Origin: PALSA-1006 sp964571195
GTDB lineage: Bacteria; Pseudomonadota; Gammaproteobacteria; Burkholderiales; Gallionellaceae
Reading direction: 5' to 3'
DNA length: 64,000 bases
NCBI GenBank assembly: GCA_964571195.1
Contig: CAZNAD010000003.1
Span: 62,001-126,000, forward strand
Made by a program: the position numbers and the translations under genes. Below the pieces are notes generated by a model. It did no database searches. It had not been told where the DNA came from and worked only from the letters and a program-made list of their open reading frames with translations. Shown here piece after piece: positions 51,054 through 60,414 of the stretch (positions are counted from its first letter, which is position 1; every line of letters starts with the position of its first letter).

Positions 51054-51986
51054 ATGACTCAATTCGCTTTCGTATTTCCCGGACAGGGTTCCCAGTCGCG
51101 CGGCATGATGAACGGCTACGCCGACTTCCCCGCTGTGCGCGAGACGTTCATCGAAGCTTCCGATGTGCTGAAACAGGATCTGTGGCAACTGGTTGCCGAA
51201 GGTAGCGATTCCGACCTGAATGCCACCGTGAACACCCAGCCCCTCATGCTGACCGCCGGTGTGGCGGTGTACCGTGCCTGGCAAGCGCAGAACGGAGCCA
51301 AGCCAACTCTCATGGCTGGGCATAGTCTTGGCGAGTACACCGCGCTGGTCGCGGCGGGCGCATTGACATTTGCCGATGCCTTGCCGTTGGTGCGCTACCG
51401 CGCCCAATGTATGCAGACAGCTGTACCGGAAGGCGTGGGCGGTATCGCTGCCATTCTCGGGCTGGATGACGATGTCGTTCGTGCTGTTTGCACTGAAGGC
51501 GCACAAGGCGAGGTGCTGGGAGCGGTGAACTTCAATTCCCCAGGGCAGGTTGTTATTGCGGGTAACCGTGGCGCGGTCGAACGCGGCATGGAACTGGCCA
51601 AGGCCAAGGGCGCAAAACGCGCCATCATGTTGCCAATGAGCGTACCGTCGCATTGCAGCCTGCTGAAAGGGGCCGCAGATCAACTGCGCACCTATCTGAA
51701 CAGTCTCAACGTGCAGGCTCCGACCATCCCGGTGCTGCATAATGCCGATGTCGCCTCCTATAATGATGGAGCCAAGATCAAGGACGCGCTGGTGCGCCAG
51801 TTGTATTCGCCGGTGCGCTGGGTCGAGACCGTGCAGGCATTTGGGAAGCAGGGCATCAGCCATAACGTGGAATGCGCACCGGGCAAAGTGCTGGCCGGAC
51901 TGAACAAACGTATCGATACCAACCAGCAGGCGATGGCCATCAATGACGGCGAAGCCCTGAAAACAGCCTTGGCTGCACTCGCTTAA
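51054..51986 (+). CDS. fabD: Malonyl-CoA:ACP transacylase FabD
   Basis: Loads malonyl groups onto ACP. It has 310 residues. The oxyanion-hole stretch FPGQGSQSRGM is near the N-terminus, the nucleophile is S91 in GHSLGEY, and the general base histidine lies in VPSHCSLL. It is followed by fabG after 11 bases. Confidence 0.97.
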   Translation: MTQFAFVFPGQGSQSRGMMNGYADFPAVRETFIEASDVLKQDLWQLVAEGSDSDLNATVNTQPLMLTAGVAVYRAWQAQNGAKPTLMAGHSLGEYTALVAAGALTFADALPLVRYRAQCMQTAVPEGVGGIAAILGLDDDVVRAVCTEGAQGEVLGAVNFNSPGQVVIAGNRGAVERGMELAKAKGAKRAIMLPMSVPSHCSLLKGAADQLRTYLNSLNVQAPTIPVLHNADVASYNDGAKIKDALVRQLYSPVRWVETVQAFGKQGISHNVECAPGKVLAGLNKRIDTNQQAMAINDGEALKTALAALA

Positions 51987-51997
51987 CAGGAGGAAAT

Positions 51998-52741
51998 ATG
52001 ACACTGCAAGGACAGATTGCGCTGGTGACCGGCGCTTCGCGCGGCATCGGGCAGGCTATCGCACTGGAACTGGGCAGGCAGGGCGCGACCGTGGTCGGCA
52101 CCGCAACCAGCGAAAAGGGCGCGCAAGCCATCAGTGACTACTTGGCAGCAGCTGCAATCAAAGGTAAGGGTTTTGCTTTGAACGTCAACGATGCCGCTCA
52201 GACTGAACAGGTGTTGACCTCCCTGCGTGCAGAGTTCGGCGAGATTTCGATTCTGGTGAACAATGCCGGGATCACCAAAGACAATCTGCTGGCACGTATG
52301 AGCGAAGAGGAATGGGATGATGTCCTGACCACCAATCTCAAATCGGTGTTCCGCCTGAGCCGCGCCGTGTTGCGTGCCATGATGAAAGCCAGGGGCGGCC
52401 GCATCATCAGCATCTCCTCGGTAGTCGGCAGTTCCGGTAACCCGGGCCAATCGAACTATGCCGCCTCCAAGGCCGGGATGGTCGGATTCACCAAATCGCT
52501 GGCGCAAGAAATTGGCAGCCGAAATATCACCGTGAATTGCGTCGCCCCCGGCTTTATCGATACCGATATGACTCATGCTTTGAGCGAGGAGCAACGGGGC
52601 AAGCTGGTCGAACATGTACCCCTGAAGCGTTTGGGACAGCCCACAGATATCGCCGCCGCTGTGGCATTCCTGGCGGGGCCCGGCGCGGCCTATATCACCG
52701 GGGTCACACTGCATGTGAATGGCGGGATGTACATGGAGTGA
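51998..52741 (+). CDS. fabG: 3-oxoacyl-ACP reductase FabG
   Basis: NADPH-dependent short-chain reductase of the elongation cycle. It has 247 residues and an excellent AGGAGG site. The cofactor loop TGASRGIG (about 11-18), NNAGIT, the Ser of ISSVVGSSGNPGQ and the YxxxK pair in NYAASKAGMVGF are all intact, as is the C-terminal GVTLHVNGGMYM. Confidence 0.97.
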   Translation: MTLQGQIALVTGASRGIGQAIALELGRQGATVVGTATSEKGAQAISDYLAAAAIKGKGFALNVNDAAQTEQVLTSLRAEFGEISILVNNAGITKDNLLARMSEEEWDDVLTTNLKSVFRLSRAVLRAMMKARGGRIISISSVVGSSGNPGQSNYAASKAGMVGFTKSLAQEIGSRNITVNCVAPGFIDTDMTHALSEEQRGKLVEHVPLKRLGQPTDIAAAVAFLAGPGAAYITGVTLHVNGGMYME

Positions 52742-52750
52742 GCCGGTGTT

Positions 52751-52778
52751 TTGGAAATCGGCACAAGTTTGGTAGAAT
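52751..52778 (+). promoter_or_regulatory. Internal promoter for acpP
   Basis: TTGGAA (52751-52756), a 16-base spacer and TAGAAT (52773-52778), in the 78-base gap between fabG and acpP. A separate promoter fits the very high demand for ACP. Confidence 0.65.
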
Positions 52779-52819
52779 GCAGGCGCTTTTTGAACTTTAA
52801 TTAAAACGGGAGTAATGGA

Positions 52820-53056
52820 ATGTCTAACATCGAACAACGCGTCAAGAAAATCGTAGCTGAGCAACTCGGCGTGAATGAGTCGGAAGTCAAGAACGAGTCT
52901 TCGTTCGTCAATGATCTGGGCGCCGACTCTCTGGATACCGTGGAACTGGTGATGGCGCTCGAAGAAGAATTCGGTTGCGAGATCCCTGATGAAGATGCGG
53001 AAAAGATCACTACCGTGCAACAGGCAATCGACTACGTCAACGCACATCCCCAATAA
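52820..53056 (+). CDS. acpP: Acyl carrier protein
   Basis: Carries growing acyl chains on a 4'-phosphopantetheine arm. It has 78 residues, highly acidic. The modified serine is S37 in GADSLDTVELV. It starts after a GGGAGT ribosome site. Position between fabG and fabF is standard. Confidence 0.98.
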   Translation: MSNIEQRVKKIVAEQLGVNESEVKNESSFVNDLGADSLDTVELVMALEEEFGCEIPDEDAEKITTVQQAIDYVNAHPQ

Positions 53057-53100
53057 TCGCCCTCGCTGGGCCGTTTTTTACCTCATCAGCGGAGTTCAGT

Positions 53101-54333
53101 TTGACTAAACGCAGAGTCGTCGTCACCGGCTTGGGTGTCGTATCGCCAGTAGGACTGGGGGTCGCCTCCACATGGCAGAGCATCCTTGCCGGAAAATCGG
53201 GTATCTCGCGCATCAGCCACTTTGATGCCAGCCCGTTTGCATGCCAAGTGGCAGGAGAAGTACAGGGTTTCGATGTGACTCAGTATTTGCCCGCAAAAGA
53301 CGCGCGACGTATGGATCGTTTTGTTCATTTTGGCCTGGTGGCCGGCATGGAAGCGTTCAAGGACTCCGGTCTGACGGTCACGGAACAGAATGCGGAACGC
53401 ATTGGGGTCTGTATCAGCTCGGGTATCGGAGGGCTGCCGATGATCGAAGATACGCATAATGACTATCTGGCCGGGGGGCCGCGCAAGATATCGCCGTTCT
53501 TTATCCCCGGTACGATCATCAATATGATCTCCGGCAACCTGTCCATTATGTATGGATTGAAGGGGCCGAACTTCGCTGTAGTTACCGCATGCACTACCGG
53601 CACGCACAGCATTGGTGAGTCGGCGCGTATCATCGAATACGGTGATGCTGACGTGATGATCGCCGGTGGCGCTGAGGCGACCGTATCACCTTTGGCGATT
53701 GGCGGCTTTTCGTCCGCCAAAGCGCTGTCCACCCGCAACGACGACCCGGCAACAGCCAGCCGTCCTTGGGACAAGGATCGCGACGGTTTTGTGATGGGCG
53801 AAGGCGCTGGTGTGCTAGTGCTAGAAGAATACGAACACGCCAAGGCGCGCGGTGCCAAGATCTACGCCGAACTCTCAGGCTACGGCATGAGTGCCGATGC
53901 CTACCACATGACCGCACCGAGTACCGATGGACCAAAACGCAGCATGATCAATGCGTTGCGTAATGCGGGTCTGAATGCGGATCAAGTACAATATGTTAAC
54001 GCACACGGTACTTCGACTCCGCTGGGCGACAAGAACGAGACCGAAGCAATCAAGCTGGCTTTCGGCGACCATGCCAAAAAGCTGGTGGTAAACTCGACCA
54101 AGTCGATGACCGGGCACTTGTTGGGCGGGGCCGGCGGTATTGAGTCATTATTCTGTGTCTTGGCGTTGCATCATCAAGTCTCACCTCCGACCATCAATAT
54201 CTTTGAGCAAGATCCCGAATGTGATCTGGACTACTGTGCCAACACTGCACGCGAGATGAAGATCGATGTGGCCGTGAACAATAATTTCGGCTTCGGTGGC
54301 ACCAACGGTTCGCTGGTATTCCGCAAGATCTGA
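53101..54333 (+). CDS. fabF: Beta-ketoacyl-ACP synthase II FabF
   Basis: Elongating condensing enzyme that also tunes unsaturated fatty acid content with temperature in E. coli. It has 410 residues from a TTG with GGAG 6 bases upstream. The Cys-His-His triad is visible: C164 in VTACTTGTH, the histidine in NAHGTSTP and the one in SMTGHLLGGAG. The next gene begins 14 bases downstream. Confidence 0.98.
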   Translation: MTKRRVVVTGLGVVSPVGLGVASTWQSILAGKSGISRISHFDASPFACQVAGEVQGFDVTQYLPAKDARRMDRFVHFGLVAGMEAFKDSGLTVTEQNAERIGVCISSGIGGLPMIEDTHNDYLAGGPRKISPFFIPGTIINMISGNLSIMYGLKGPNFAVVTACTTGTHSIGESARIIEYGDADVMIAGGAEATVSPLAIGGFSSAKALSTRNDDPATASRPWDKDRDGFVMGEGAGVLVLEEYEHAKARGAKIYAELSGYGMSADAYHMTAPSTDGPKRSMINALRNAGLNADQVQYVNAHGTSTPLGDKNETEAIKLAFGDHAKKLVVNSTKSMTGHLLGGAGGIESLFCVLALHHQVSPPTINIFEQDPECDLDYCANTAREMKIDVAVNNNFGFGGTNGSLVFRKI

Positions 54334-54347
54334 AATCTGCCTTTGCC

Positions 54348-55163
54348 GTGACTACGCTGATCAACGGAGAGCCGTGTGACACGATTAGCGTAAACGAACG
54401 GGGTTTTCTCTATGGTGACGGTGTCTTTCGCACCCTGCGTCTAAGCGGGGGAAAAGCGCTGCATTGGCCTCGGCACTACGCCAAGTTGGCGGCAGACTGT
54501 TCCGCACTTGATCTGGCTTGCCCCTCCGAAACCTTGTTGCAGGAAGAACTGTCTCGCCTGACTGGAAATGTCTTGGAAGGCGTCGTGAAGATCACGGTGA
54601 CACGCGGAACGGGGCCGCGTGGTTATAGGCCGCCACAGCCATCGACCGGTACACATTTGCTCAGTCTGAGCGACGCGCCAAGATTTCCAGAACATTTCGG
54701 CGATGCAGGGATATCAGTACATCTTTGCCGTTTGCGTTTGGGGCATCAGCCCCGTTTGGCCGGGATAAAACACCTTAATCGCTTGGAGAACGTACTGGCG
54801 ACGATGGAATGGGATGATCCGTCCATCGCTGAAGGGTTGCTGCTGGATCAAGCCGGTTATGTCATCGAAGGGGTGCGCAGCAACGTCTTCCTGGTGAAGC
54901 AGGGGAGCTTATCCACCCCCGATCTTTCCCGTTGTGGGGTGGCAGGGGTGCAACGCGACCGAGTGTTGGCCTGGGCAAAACAGCGCGGAGTAGAGTGCCG
55001 GATCCGAAACATCTCCCTCGACGAACTATTACTGGCCGACGAGATTTTTATGGTGAATTCGGTGCATGGCCTGTGGCCGGTAAAGGAACTGCCCGGTTAT
55101 CGTTGTACCCACCATCCTGTTGCCCATGAGATACGAGATTGGCTGAATCATGACCCCGATTAA
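54348..55163 (+). CDS. pabC: Aminodeoxychorismate lyase PabC
   Basis: PLP enzyme of branched-chain-aminotransferase fold that forms p-aminobenzoate for folate. It has 271 residues from a GTG without an obvious ribosome site. The PLP lysine is in GIKHLNRLENV and the phosphate/cofactor contact region is EGVRSNVFLVK. It sits between fabF and mltG as in E. coli. The stop lies 14 bases inside mltG. Confidence 0.93.
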   Translation: MTTLINGEPCDTISVNERGFLYGDGVFRTLRLSGGKALHWPRHYAKLAADCSALDLACPSETLLQEELSRLTGNVLEGVVKITVTRGTGPRGYRPPQPSTGTHLLSLSDAPRFPEHFGDAGISVHLCRLRLGHQPRLAGIKHLNRLENVLATMEWDDPSIAEGLLLDQAGYVIEGVRSNVFLVKQGSLSTPDLSRCGVAGVQRDRVLAWAKQRGVECRIRNISLDELLLADEIFMVNSVHGLWPVKELPGYRCTHHPVAHEIRDWLNHDPD

Positions 55164-56136
55164 AGAATTCTTATTGTGGATGATATTCATCATCCTGTTA
55201 CTAGTTGGATTGGCGACGTTCTACGCGGTGCGCCCGCTACCCTTTTCAAAATTACCGTACGAATTCTCGCTCAAACAGGGGAGCAGCCTGAAAAGTGCCG
55301 CCCGCCAGATGACTCAGGCCGGAGTATTGTCCAGCGAGTGGCTGTTCGTGCTCTTGGCTCGTGGTATGGGCAAAGCCGCACAGATCAAACCGGGCAACTA
55401 TCAGATAGAAACAGCAGTCAGCCCCTTGCAGCTACTGGAGATGGTGAGCAAAGGACAGGTTTCGCAGAGCCAGATCAGTATCATCGAAGGGCACACCTTC
55501 AAGCAGTTGCGCGCAGCATTGAACGCCGAGCCGACATTGCGGCATGATACTTTGTCGCTATCCGATGCCGAAATCATGCAGCGTATCGGTGCTCCAGAGG
55601 GCAGGGCAGAAGGCATGTTCTTCCCCGATACCTATAACTTTTCCAGCGGTAACAGTGACTTGACTGTGCTTAAACGTGCCTATCAGTTGATGCAGCGCAA
55701 TTTGCAGGAAAGCTGGAAAAACCGTGCGGCGAGTCTGCCCTTGGATACACCCTATCAGGCCTTGATCCTAGCTTCCATCGTCGAAAAGGAGACCGGCAAA
55801 GCCAGTGATCGCAACATGATCGCAGCGGTATTCATCAACCGCCTGCGCAAGGGCATGTTGCTCCAGACCGACCCCACGGTGATCTACGGCATGGGAGATC
55901 GATTCGACGGAAATCTACGCAAGAATGACCTGCTTACGGACACGCCCTACAACACCTATACTCGGGGAGGGCTACCTCCGACCCCAATCGCATTACCCGG
56001 CCTGGCGGCGATACAGGCTACTTTGCATCCGGCGCAAACCAGTGCACTCTATTTTGTCGCCAAGGGGGATGGCAGCTCCTATTTTTCAAGCAGTTTGACT
56101 GAACATATCAATGCGGTAAACCGGTACCAAAAATGA
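55150..56136 (+). CDS. mltG: Endolytic murein transglycosylase MltG
   Basis: YceG-like inner-membrane enzyme that cleaves nascent glycan strands and sets their length. It has 328 residues: an N-terminal membrane segment (about 7-27), a LysM-like region, then the catalytic domain with the glutamate in ILASIVEKETG and FINRLRKGMLLQTDPTVIYG. It overlaps pabC upstream and tmk (ATGA) downstream. Confidence 0.95.
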   Translation: MTPIKEFLLWMIFIILLLVGLATFYAVRPLPFSKLPYEFSLKQGSSLKSAARQMTQAGVLSSEWLFVLLARGMGKAAQIKPGNYQIETAVSPLQLLEMVSKGQVSQSQISIIEGHTFKQLRAALNAEPTLRHDTLSLSDAEIMQRIGAPEGRAEGMFFPDTYNFSSGNSDLTVLKRAYQLMQRNLQESWKNRAASLPLDTPYQALILASIVEKETGKASDRNMIAAVFINRLRKGMLLQTDPTVIYGMGDRFDGNLRKNDLLTDTPYNTYTRGGLPPTPIALPGLAAIQATLHPAQTSALYFVAKGDGSSYFSSSLTEHINAVNRYQK

Positions 56137-56741
56137 GCAAAGCGAAATTTATTACCTTCGAGGGCGTTGACGGTGCCGGCAAGAGCACCCATCTGGCATG
56201 GTTCGCCCAAACTTTACGGCAGAAGGGGATAGATCTGCTGGTAACCCGAGAGCCCGGTGGAACACCTTTGGGCGAACGTCTGCGCGAGATATTGCTGAAC
56301 CATCCGATGCATGCCGAAACAGAGGCTTTGCTGATGTTTGCGGCCAGACGGGAACATGTTGAACAGGTCATCCGTCCGGCGTTGCAACGCGGCACGTGGG
56401 TCATATCGGATCGCTTCAGTGATGCCAGTTTCGCTTATCAAGGTGGTGGACGCGGGGTATCCATCCCCAAGTTGGAGCAACTTGAGCAATGGGTGCATGG
56501 CGACCTGCAGCCCGATCTGACATTGCTGTTCGATATTCCCACCGAAATAGCGCGCCAACGTTTGGCGAACAACGAATCACTGGATCGTTTCGAACAGGAG
56601 CAGGGCGAATTCTTTGAAAAGGTTCGCCAAGCTTATCTTGCCCGCAGCCAGAAGATGCCTTCCAGATTCGTACTCATTCATGCTGAAAACAGCAGGAATG
56701 AAGTTCAACAGAATCTTGAGAAAATCATTGCATCAATATGA
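56133..56741 (+). CDS. tmk: Thymidylate kinase
   Basis: Phosphorylates dTMP to dTDP. It has 202 residues. The P-loop FEGVDGAGKSTH is at about 9-20, the DR-type motif is VISDRFSDASFAYQGGGRG, and the lid region follows. It is coupled to mltG by ATGA. holB begins one base after its stop without a ribosome site, so holB translation probably depends on tmk. Confidence 0.96.
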   Translation: MSKAKFITFEGVDGAGKSTHLAWFAQTLRQKGIDLLVTREPGGTPLGERLREILLNHPMHAETEALLMFAARREHVEQVIRPALQRGTWVISDRFSDASFAYQGGGRGVSIPKLEQLEQWVHGDLQPDLTLLFDIPTEIARQRLANNESLDRFEQEQGEFFEKVRQAYLARSQKMPSRFVLIHAENSRNEVQQNLEKIIASI

Positions 56742-56742
56742 A

Positions 56743-57747
56743 ATGAAAGAGTTATATCCTTGGCAAAATGAAACTTGGCTGAATTTACAGGGGCTACGCA
56801 GCCGCTTGCCCAATGCGCTCTTGATCAAAGGGGCGCAAGGGATAGGTAAATTGGAACTAGCCCAGAATTTTGCACAATCCCTGTTGTGCGAATCTCCCTT
56901 GCAATCAGGTCTACCTTGCTGTGAATGTGATGCTTGCCGCTGGTTCGAACAAGGGACGCACCCCGACTTTCGCTTCATTCAGCCAGATGCATTGAATGTT
57001 ACTGACGAGGCCAGTGAAAAGGAACGCAGCAAGAAACCATCACGTGAGATCGGTGTGGATCAAATCCGGGCACTGGCGGGTTTCGCCAATCTGTCCGCCC
57101 ATCGGGGAGGGTACCGTATCGTTTTGCTTTATCCGGCAGAGTCCATGAACAACAATGCCGCCAATGCGCTACTCAAGACATTGGAAGAGCCTACGGCAAA
57201 GCTTTTGTTCCTGATGGTCACTCACAAACCGCAACAACTGTTGCCCACGATATTGAGTCGTTGCCTGAGCTTTTCCGTCGCGACCCCAAGCCGGGAACTT
57301 GGCTTGGCCTGGCTTGAGCAACAAGGTATCGAGCAGCCGGAAAATGCCCTAGCGCAGTCCGGCTTCGCGCCTTTGCAAGCCCTGCGCTGGGCGGACGAGG
57401 GGGAGGGAGCAGAAGAACGCAATATCCTGTTGTCCGCGCTTCAAAGACCGGCGCAATTGGATGCTTTGGCGCTTGCGGAAAGATTGCAGCGCAGCCCGCC
57501 TGTACTGCTCATTCATTGCCTGCAACAATGGTGTTATGACTTGGCAAGTAGCAAACTCAGCGGTCAGGTTCGATATTTTCCGCAACAACTGGAGACATTG
57601 CAGAAGCTGTCTTCCAATATGCCTGCGATGCGCTTGCTGCGTTTCCAGAAAGAGTTACTGACGGCCAAACGAGAGGCTTATCACCCCCTCAATTCCAAAT
57701 TACAGTTTGAATCTATCCTTTTGTCTTATAGGCAATTATTCGCTTAA
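56743..57747 (+). CDS. holB: DNA polymerase III delta' subunit
   Basis: Clamp-loader subunit. It has 334 residues from MKELYPWQNE; longer upstream frames overlap tmk. The degenerate P-loop region IKGAQGIGKLELAQNFA, the zinc cysteines (CCECDACRWFEQGTHPDF) and the SRC-type ILSRCLSFSV are visible. In several related operons a pilZ gene follows holB; here tatD comes next after 7 bases. Confidence 0.93.
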   Translation: MKELYPWQNETWLNLQGLRSRLPNALLIKGAQGIGKLELAQNFAQSLLCESPLQSGLPCCECDACRWFEQGTHPDFRFIQPDALNVTDEASEKERSKKPSREIGVDQIRALAGFANLSAHRGGYRIVLLYPAESMNNNAANALLKTLEEPTAKLLFLMVTHKPQQLLPTILSRCLSFSVATPSRELGLAWLEQQGIEQPENALAQSGFAPLQALRWADEGEGAEERNILLSALQRPAQLDALALAERLQRSPPVLLIHCLQQWCYDLASSKLSGQVRYFPQQLETLQKLSSNMPAMRLLRFQKELLTAKREAYHPLNSKLQFESILLSYRQLFA

Positions 57748-57754
57748 ATTTATT

Positions 57755-58528
57755 ATGCCTGATACATTTATCGACTCCCATTGTCATTTGGATTTTCCAG
57801 AGTTGGCCGAAAATATCGGCGAGATATTAGCCAATATGGAGACTAACGGCGTTACTCATGCCTTATGTGTCTCCGTCGATTTACAGAGATTGCCACGACT
57901 GCTGCAACTCGTTGATGACCACCCGAATTTATATGCCTCCGTAGGTATTCATCCCGATTACGAATTGGCGACCGAACCAGATCAAGCTGAGTTGATACGC
58001 TTGGCTCAACACCCCAAGGTCGTCGCGATCGGGGAAACCGGGCTGGATTATTATCGTCTGCAAGGTGATCTTGAATGGCAACGAGACCGCTTTCGTAAAC
58101 ATATCCGTGCTGCCCGTGAATGTGGCAAGCCGCTTATCATCCATACCCGCTCGGCAGCCCAAGATACGCTGGACATCATGGCTGAAGAAAATGCGGGGAA
58201 AGTCGGTGGTGTGATGCATTGTTTCACCGAAAATCTGCAAACTGCTGAAGCCGCCATCGCGCAAGGCTTTCATATTTCGTTCTCTGGCATCCTGACTTTC
58301 AAGAATGCACAACAGATCAAGGAAGTGGCTCAGCACATTCCGCTGGAAAAGATATTGATTGAGACGGACTCACCATATCTTGCCCCGACACCATTTCGAG
58401 GCAAACTCAATCAACCTGCCTATGTGAAACATGTTGCGGAGGAGATCGCCAGGCTGCGCAACATATCGCTGGCGGAGGTTGCCACAGCAACCACGCGTAA
58501 TTTCAATCGCTTGTTCTTGGGAATGTAA
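57755..58528 (+). CDS. tatD: TatD-family deoxyribonuclease
   Basis: Metal-dependent hydrolase/DNase, 257 residues from MPDTFIDSHCHLD. Metal ligands appear in IDSHCHLDF, VAIGETGLDYYR, IIHTRSA, MHCFTE and IETDSPYLAP, the usual TatD set. This is the YcfH type encoded next to holB in many proteobacteria. It ends the long fab-to-tatD run and is followed by a bidirectional terminator. Confidence 0.94.
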   Translation: MPDTFIDSHCHLDFPELAENIGEILANMETNGVTHALCVSVDLQRLPRLLQLVDDHPNLYASVGIHPDYELATEPDQAELIRLAQHPKVVAIGETGLDYYRLQGDLEWQRDRFRKHIRAARECGKPLIIHTRSAAQDTLDIMAEENAGKVGGVMHCFTENLQTAEAAIAQGFHISFSGILTFKNAQQIKEVAQHIPLEKILIETDSPYLAPTPFRGKLNQPAYVKHVAEEIARLRNISLAEVATATTRNFNRLFLGM

Positions 58529-58591
58529 CGGAGTATTTTTCTTGTTATTTCTCGCATAATGTATATTATGTCAAATAATAATTCAAAATTA

Positions 58592-58618
58592 GAGGGGGCA
58601 ACATCGCCCCCTCATTTT
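58592..58618. terminator. Bidirectional terminator between tatD and tal
   Basis: Stem GAGGGGGC / GCCCCCTC with a 6-base loop. ATTTTAG follows on the plus strand and an AATTTT run on the minus strand, so it can serve both convergent genes. Confidence 0.85.
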
Positions 58619-58627
58619 AGCCTCCCA

Positions 58628-59581
58628 TCACAAACGCTCGGCCAACGCTTTTTCCAGTTTGATTTGATCAACGGTGAACCCACGTATCCCCTCGGCCAAT
58701 TTCTCAGTGGCCATGGCATCCTCGTTCATTTCCCATCTGAACTCAGCCTCTGTCATTGAGGCCGGACGAGGTTTAACCGAACCTTGATATTGCAGACGGC
58801 GTTCCAATACTCCTTCAGCCTTTTGAAGTTCCTCCAGCAGATTGGGGCTGATGGTGAGCCGATCACATCCGGCAAGTGCAATGATCTCTCCGCTACTACG
58901 GAATGAAGCTCCCATGACCGTGGTTGGATAGCCGTATTCCTTGTAATACTGATAGATACGGCGTACTGACAATACTCCGGGATCTTGTTCTGGCGGGATA
59001 GTCGAACCATCGCCTTTGGCTTTGTACCAATCCATGATACGTCCGACAAACGGCGAAATAAGCGTTACACCAGCCTCGGCACTGGCACGCGCTTGGGCGA
59101 AGCCGAACATCAGAGTCAGATTGCAATGAACCCCCTCATGTTCCAATATCTCCGCCGCACGAATTCCTTCCCAAGTAGAAGCGATCTTGATCAGTACTTT
59201 TTCGTTGCTTATGCCGGCTTCGTTATACAGGCGGATCAGTTTGCGAGCTTTGGCCAATGTGGCCTGAGTATTAAAAGACAATCTGGCATCCACTTCGGTG
59301 GAAATACGTCCAGGGACGATCTTTAGAACTTCCAGCCCGACATCAACCGCAAGTTTGTCACTCGCGTCATGGATCTGCTGCTCTCGGTCATTACTTTGCG
59401 CTTTTGCCCAAGCGATGGAATCATCGATCAGAGGCGCATATTCAGGCAGCGTGACCGCTTTGAGCAACAACGATGGATTGGTAGTTGCATCTTCCGGTCG
59501 GTGACGGCGGATAGCCTCGATATCACCGGTATCGGCGACGATTGCAGTCATGGCTTTCAACTGTTCAAGTAGTGTAGTCAT
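58628..59581 (-). CDS. tal: Transaldolase
   Basis: Pentose-phosphate enzyme exchanging dihydroxyacetone units. It has 317 residues from MTTLLEQLKA with GGAG upstream; a longer start adds a non-homologous stretch. The Schiff-base lysine is K132 in VLIKIASTWEG, at the same number as in E. coli TalB. Other signatures are DATTNPSLLLKA and ISPFVGRIMDWYK. It stands alone, convergent with tatD. Confidence 0.97.
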   Translation of the reverse strand: MTTLLEQLKAMTAIVADTGDIEAIRRHRPEDATTNPSLLLKAVTLPEYAPLIDDSIAWAKAQSNDREQQIHDASDKLAVDVGLEVLKIVPGRISTEVDARLSFNTQATLAKARKLIRLYNEAGISNEKVLIKIASTWEGIRAAEILEHEGVHCNLTLMFGFAQARASAEAGVTLISPFVGRIMDWYKAKGDGSTIPPEQDPGVLSVRRIYQYYKEYGYPTTVMGASFRSSGEIIALAGCDRLTISPNLLEELQKAEGVLERRLQYQGSVKPRPASMTEAEFRWEMNEDAMATEKLAEGIRGFTVDQIKLEKALAERL

Positions 59582-59754
59582 ATTCTTTCTCCGCATTGCG
59601 ATTAATCGAATCATTCCCTTGACCTGCTTGACCGATAGTAAACCGAATCAACCAAGCTTTCTAGCACGGAAGATGAATATCGTCGCGCTGTTTGATAGAA
59701 TGATTATGCGATAGTTACATTACGGCAATGTTAGTTACGTTATGGGAGCGCATC

Positions 59755-60093
59755 ATGGCCATTTCAAACATCAACACCTCTCGCCCAAGTCCTTCAACCG
59801 GTCAAATTGCCAAACCGACCGCGCCTCCGCCGGCACACAAGGGGCCGACTCAACAAGACCGACATGAGTCGGTGATGGTCCAATTGTCTGCGCGGGCTCG
59901 CGATATGCAGCGGGCCGAGGAAAATAAACAGACTGCTTCAGAAGAGCACGCTGCACGGATAGAGAAATTGAATCGTACTGATCAAGCGGCATCTGAAAAA
60001 TTGGACACTCAGGCAAGAGAAGAGGCGCGAGCGCTTGATGCGCGGCGACAACAAAACGCGCAAGAGAACAAGCGGATCAACACGTACGCCTAG
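59755..60093 (+). CDS. Hypothetical small hydrophilic protein
   Basis: I do not recognise this gene. It has 112 residues from MAISNINTSRPSPS, with GGAG 7 bases before the ATG. The N-terminal half is rich in Pro, Ser and Thr. The second half (about 50-110) is a highly charged helical stretch (SARARDMQRAEENKQ, EEARALDARRQQN) likely to form a coiled coil. There is no signal peptide or membrane segment. Its start resembles the small protein at 63652 (MAI, then S/N-rich, then Pro/Gln). The motif VQLSARA is seen in some flagellar and anti-sigma-like small proteins, but this is too weak for a call. Confidence 0.7.
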   Translation: MAISNINTSRPSPSTGQIAKPTAPPPAHKGPTQQDRHESVMVQLSARARDMQRAEENKQTASEEHAARIEKLNRTDQAASEKLDTQAREEARALDARRQQNAQENKRINTYA

Positions 60094-60121
60094 CTGTCGG
60101 AAAAAATAACGGAGGGGAAAC

Positions 60122-60198
60122 TGGGGTGGCTGAACGGGCTCGAACCGTCGACAACTGGAATCACAATCCAGGGCTCTACCAACTGAGCTACAGCCACC
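60122..60198 (-). tRNA. tRNA-His (anticodon GTG)
   Basis: Minus-strand cloverleaf GGTGGCT ... AGCCACCCCA with the extra 5' G opposite C73 that marks tRNA-His, anticodon loop TTGTGAT and T-loop GGTTCGAGCCC. Encoded CCA. Third of a three-tRNA run. Confidence 0.97.
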
Positions 60199-60211
60199 AT
60201 TGACTTGAGAT

Positions 60212-60288
60212 TGGCGTGCCCGACAGGAATCGAACCTGTAACCCCCAGCTTAGAAGGCTGGTGCTCTATCCGGTTGAGCTACGGGCAC
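60212..60288 (-). tRNA. tRNA-Arg (anticodon TCT)
   Basis: Minus-strand cloverleaf GTGCCCG ... CGGGCACGCCA, anticodon loop CTTCTAA, T-loop GGTTCGATTCC, encoded CCA. It reads AGA/AGG codons. Confidence 0.97.
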
Positions 60289-60327
60289 AATTCTTTTCGG
60301 TGACCAATACGACTTCTACAACAAACC

Positions 60328-60404
60328 TGGTCGGGGTGGAGAGATTCGAACTCCCGACATCCTGCTCCCAAAGCAGGCGCGCTACCAGGCTACGCTACAC
60401 CCCG
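60328..60404 (-). tRNA. tRNA-Pro (anticodon TGG)
   Basis: Minus-strand cloverleaf CGGGGTG ... CACCCCGACCA, anticodon loop TTTGGGA, T-loop AGTTCGAATCT, encoded CCA. First of the three tRNAs. Confidence 0.97.
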
Positions 60405-60414
60405 AAGAGGCGGC

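Noticed and set aside
58659..58671. FNR/Anr-like palindrome TTGATTTGATCAA
   Set aside because: Spacing is one base short of the consensus and it lies inside the tal coding region near its 3' end.
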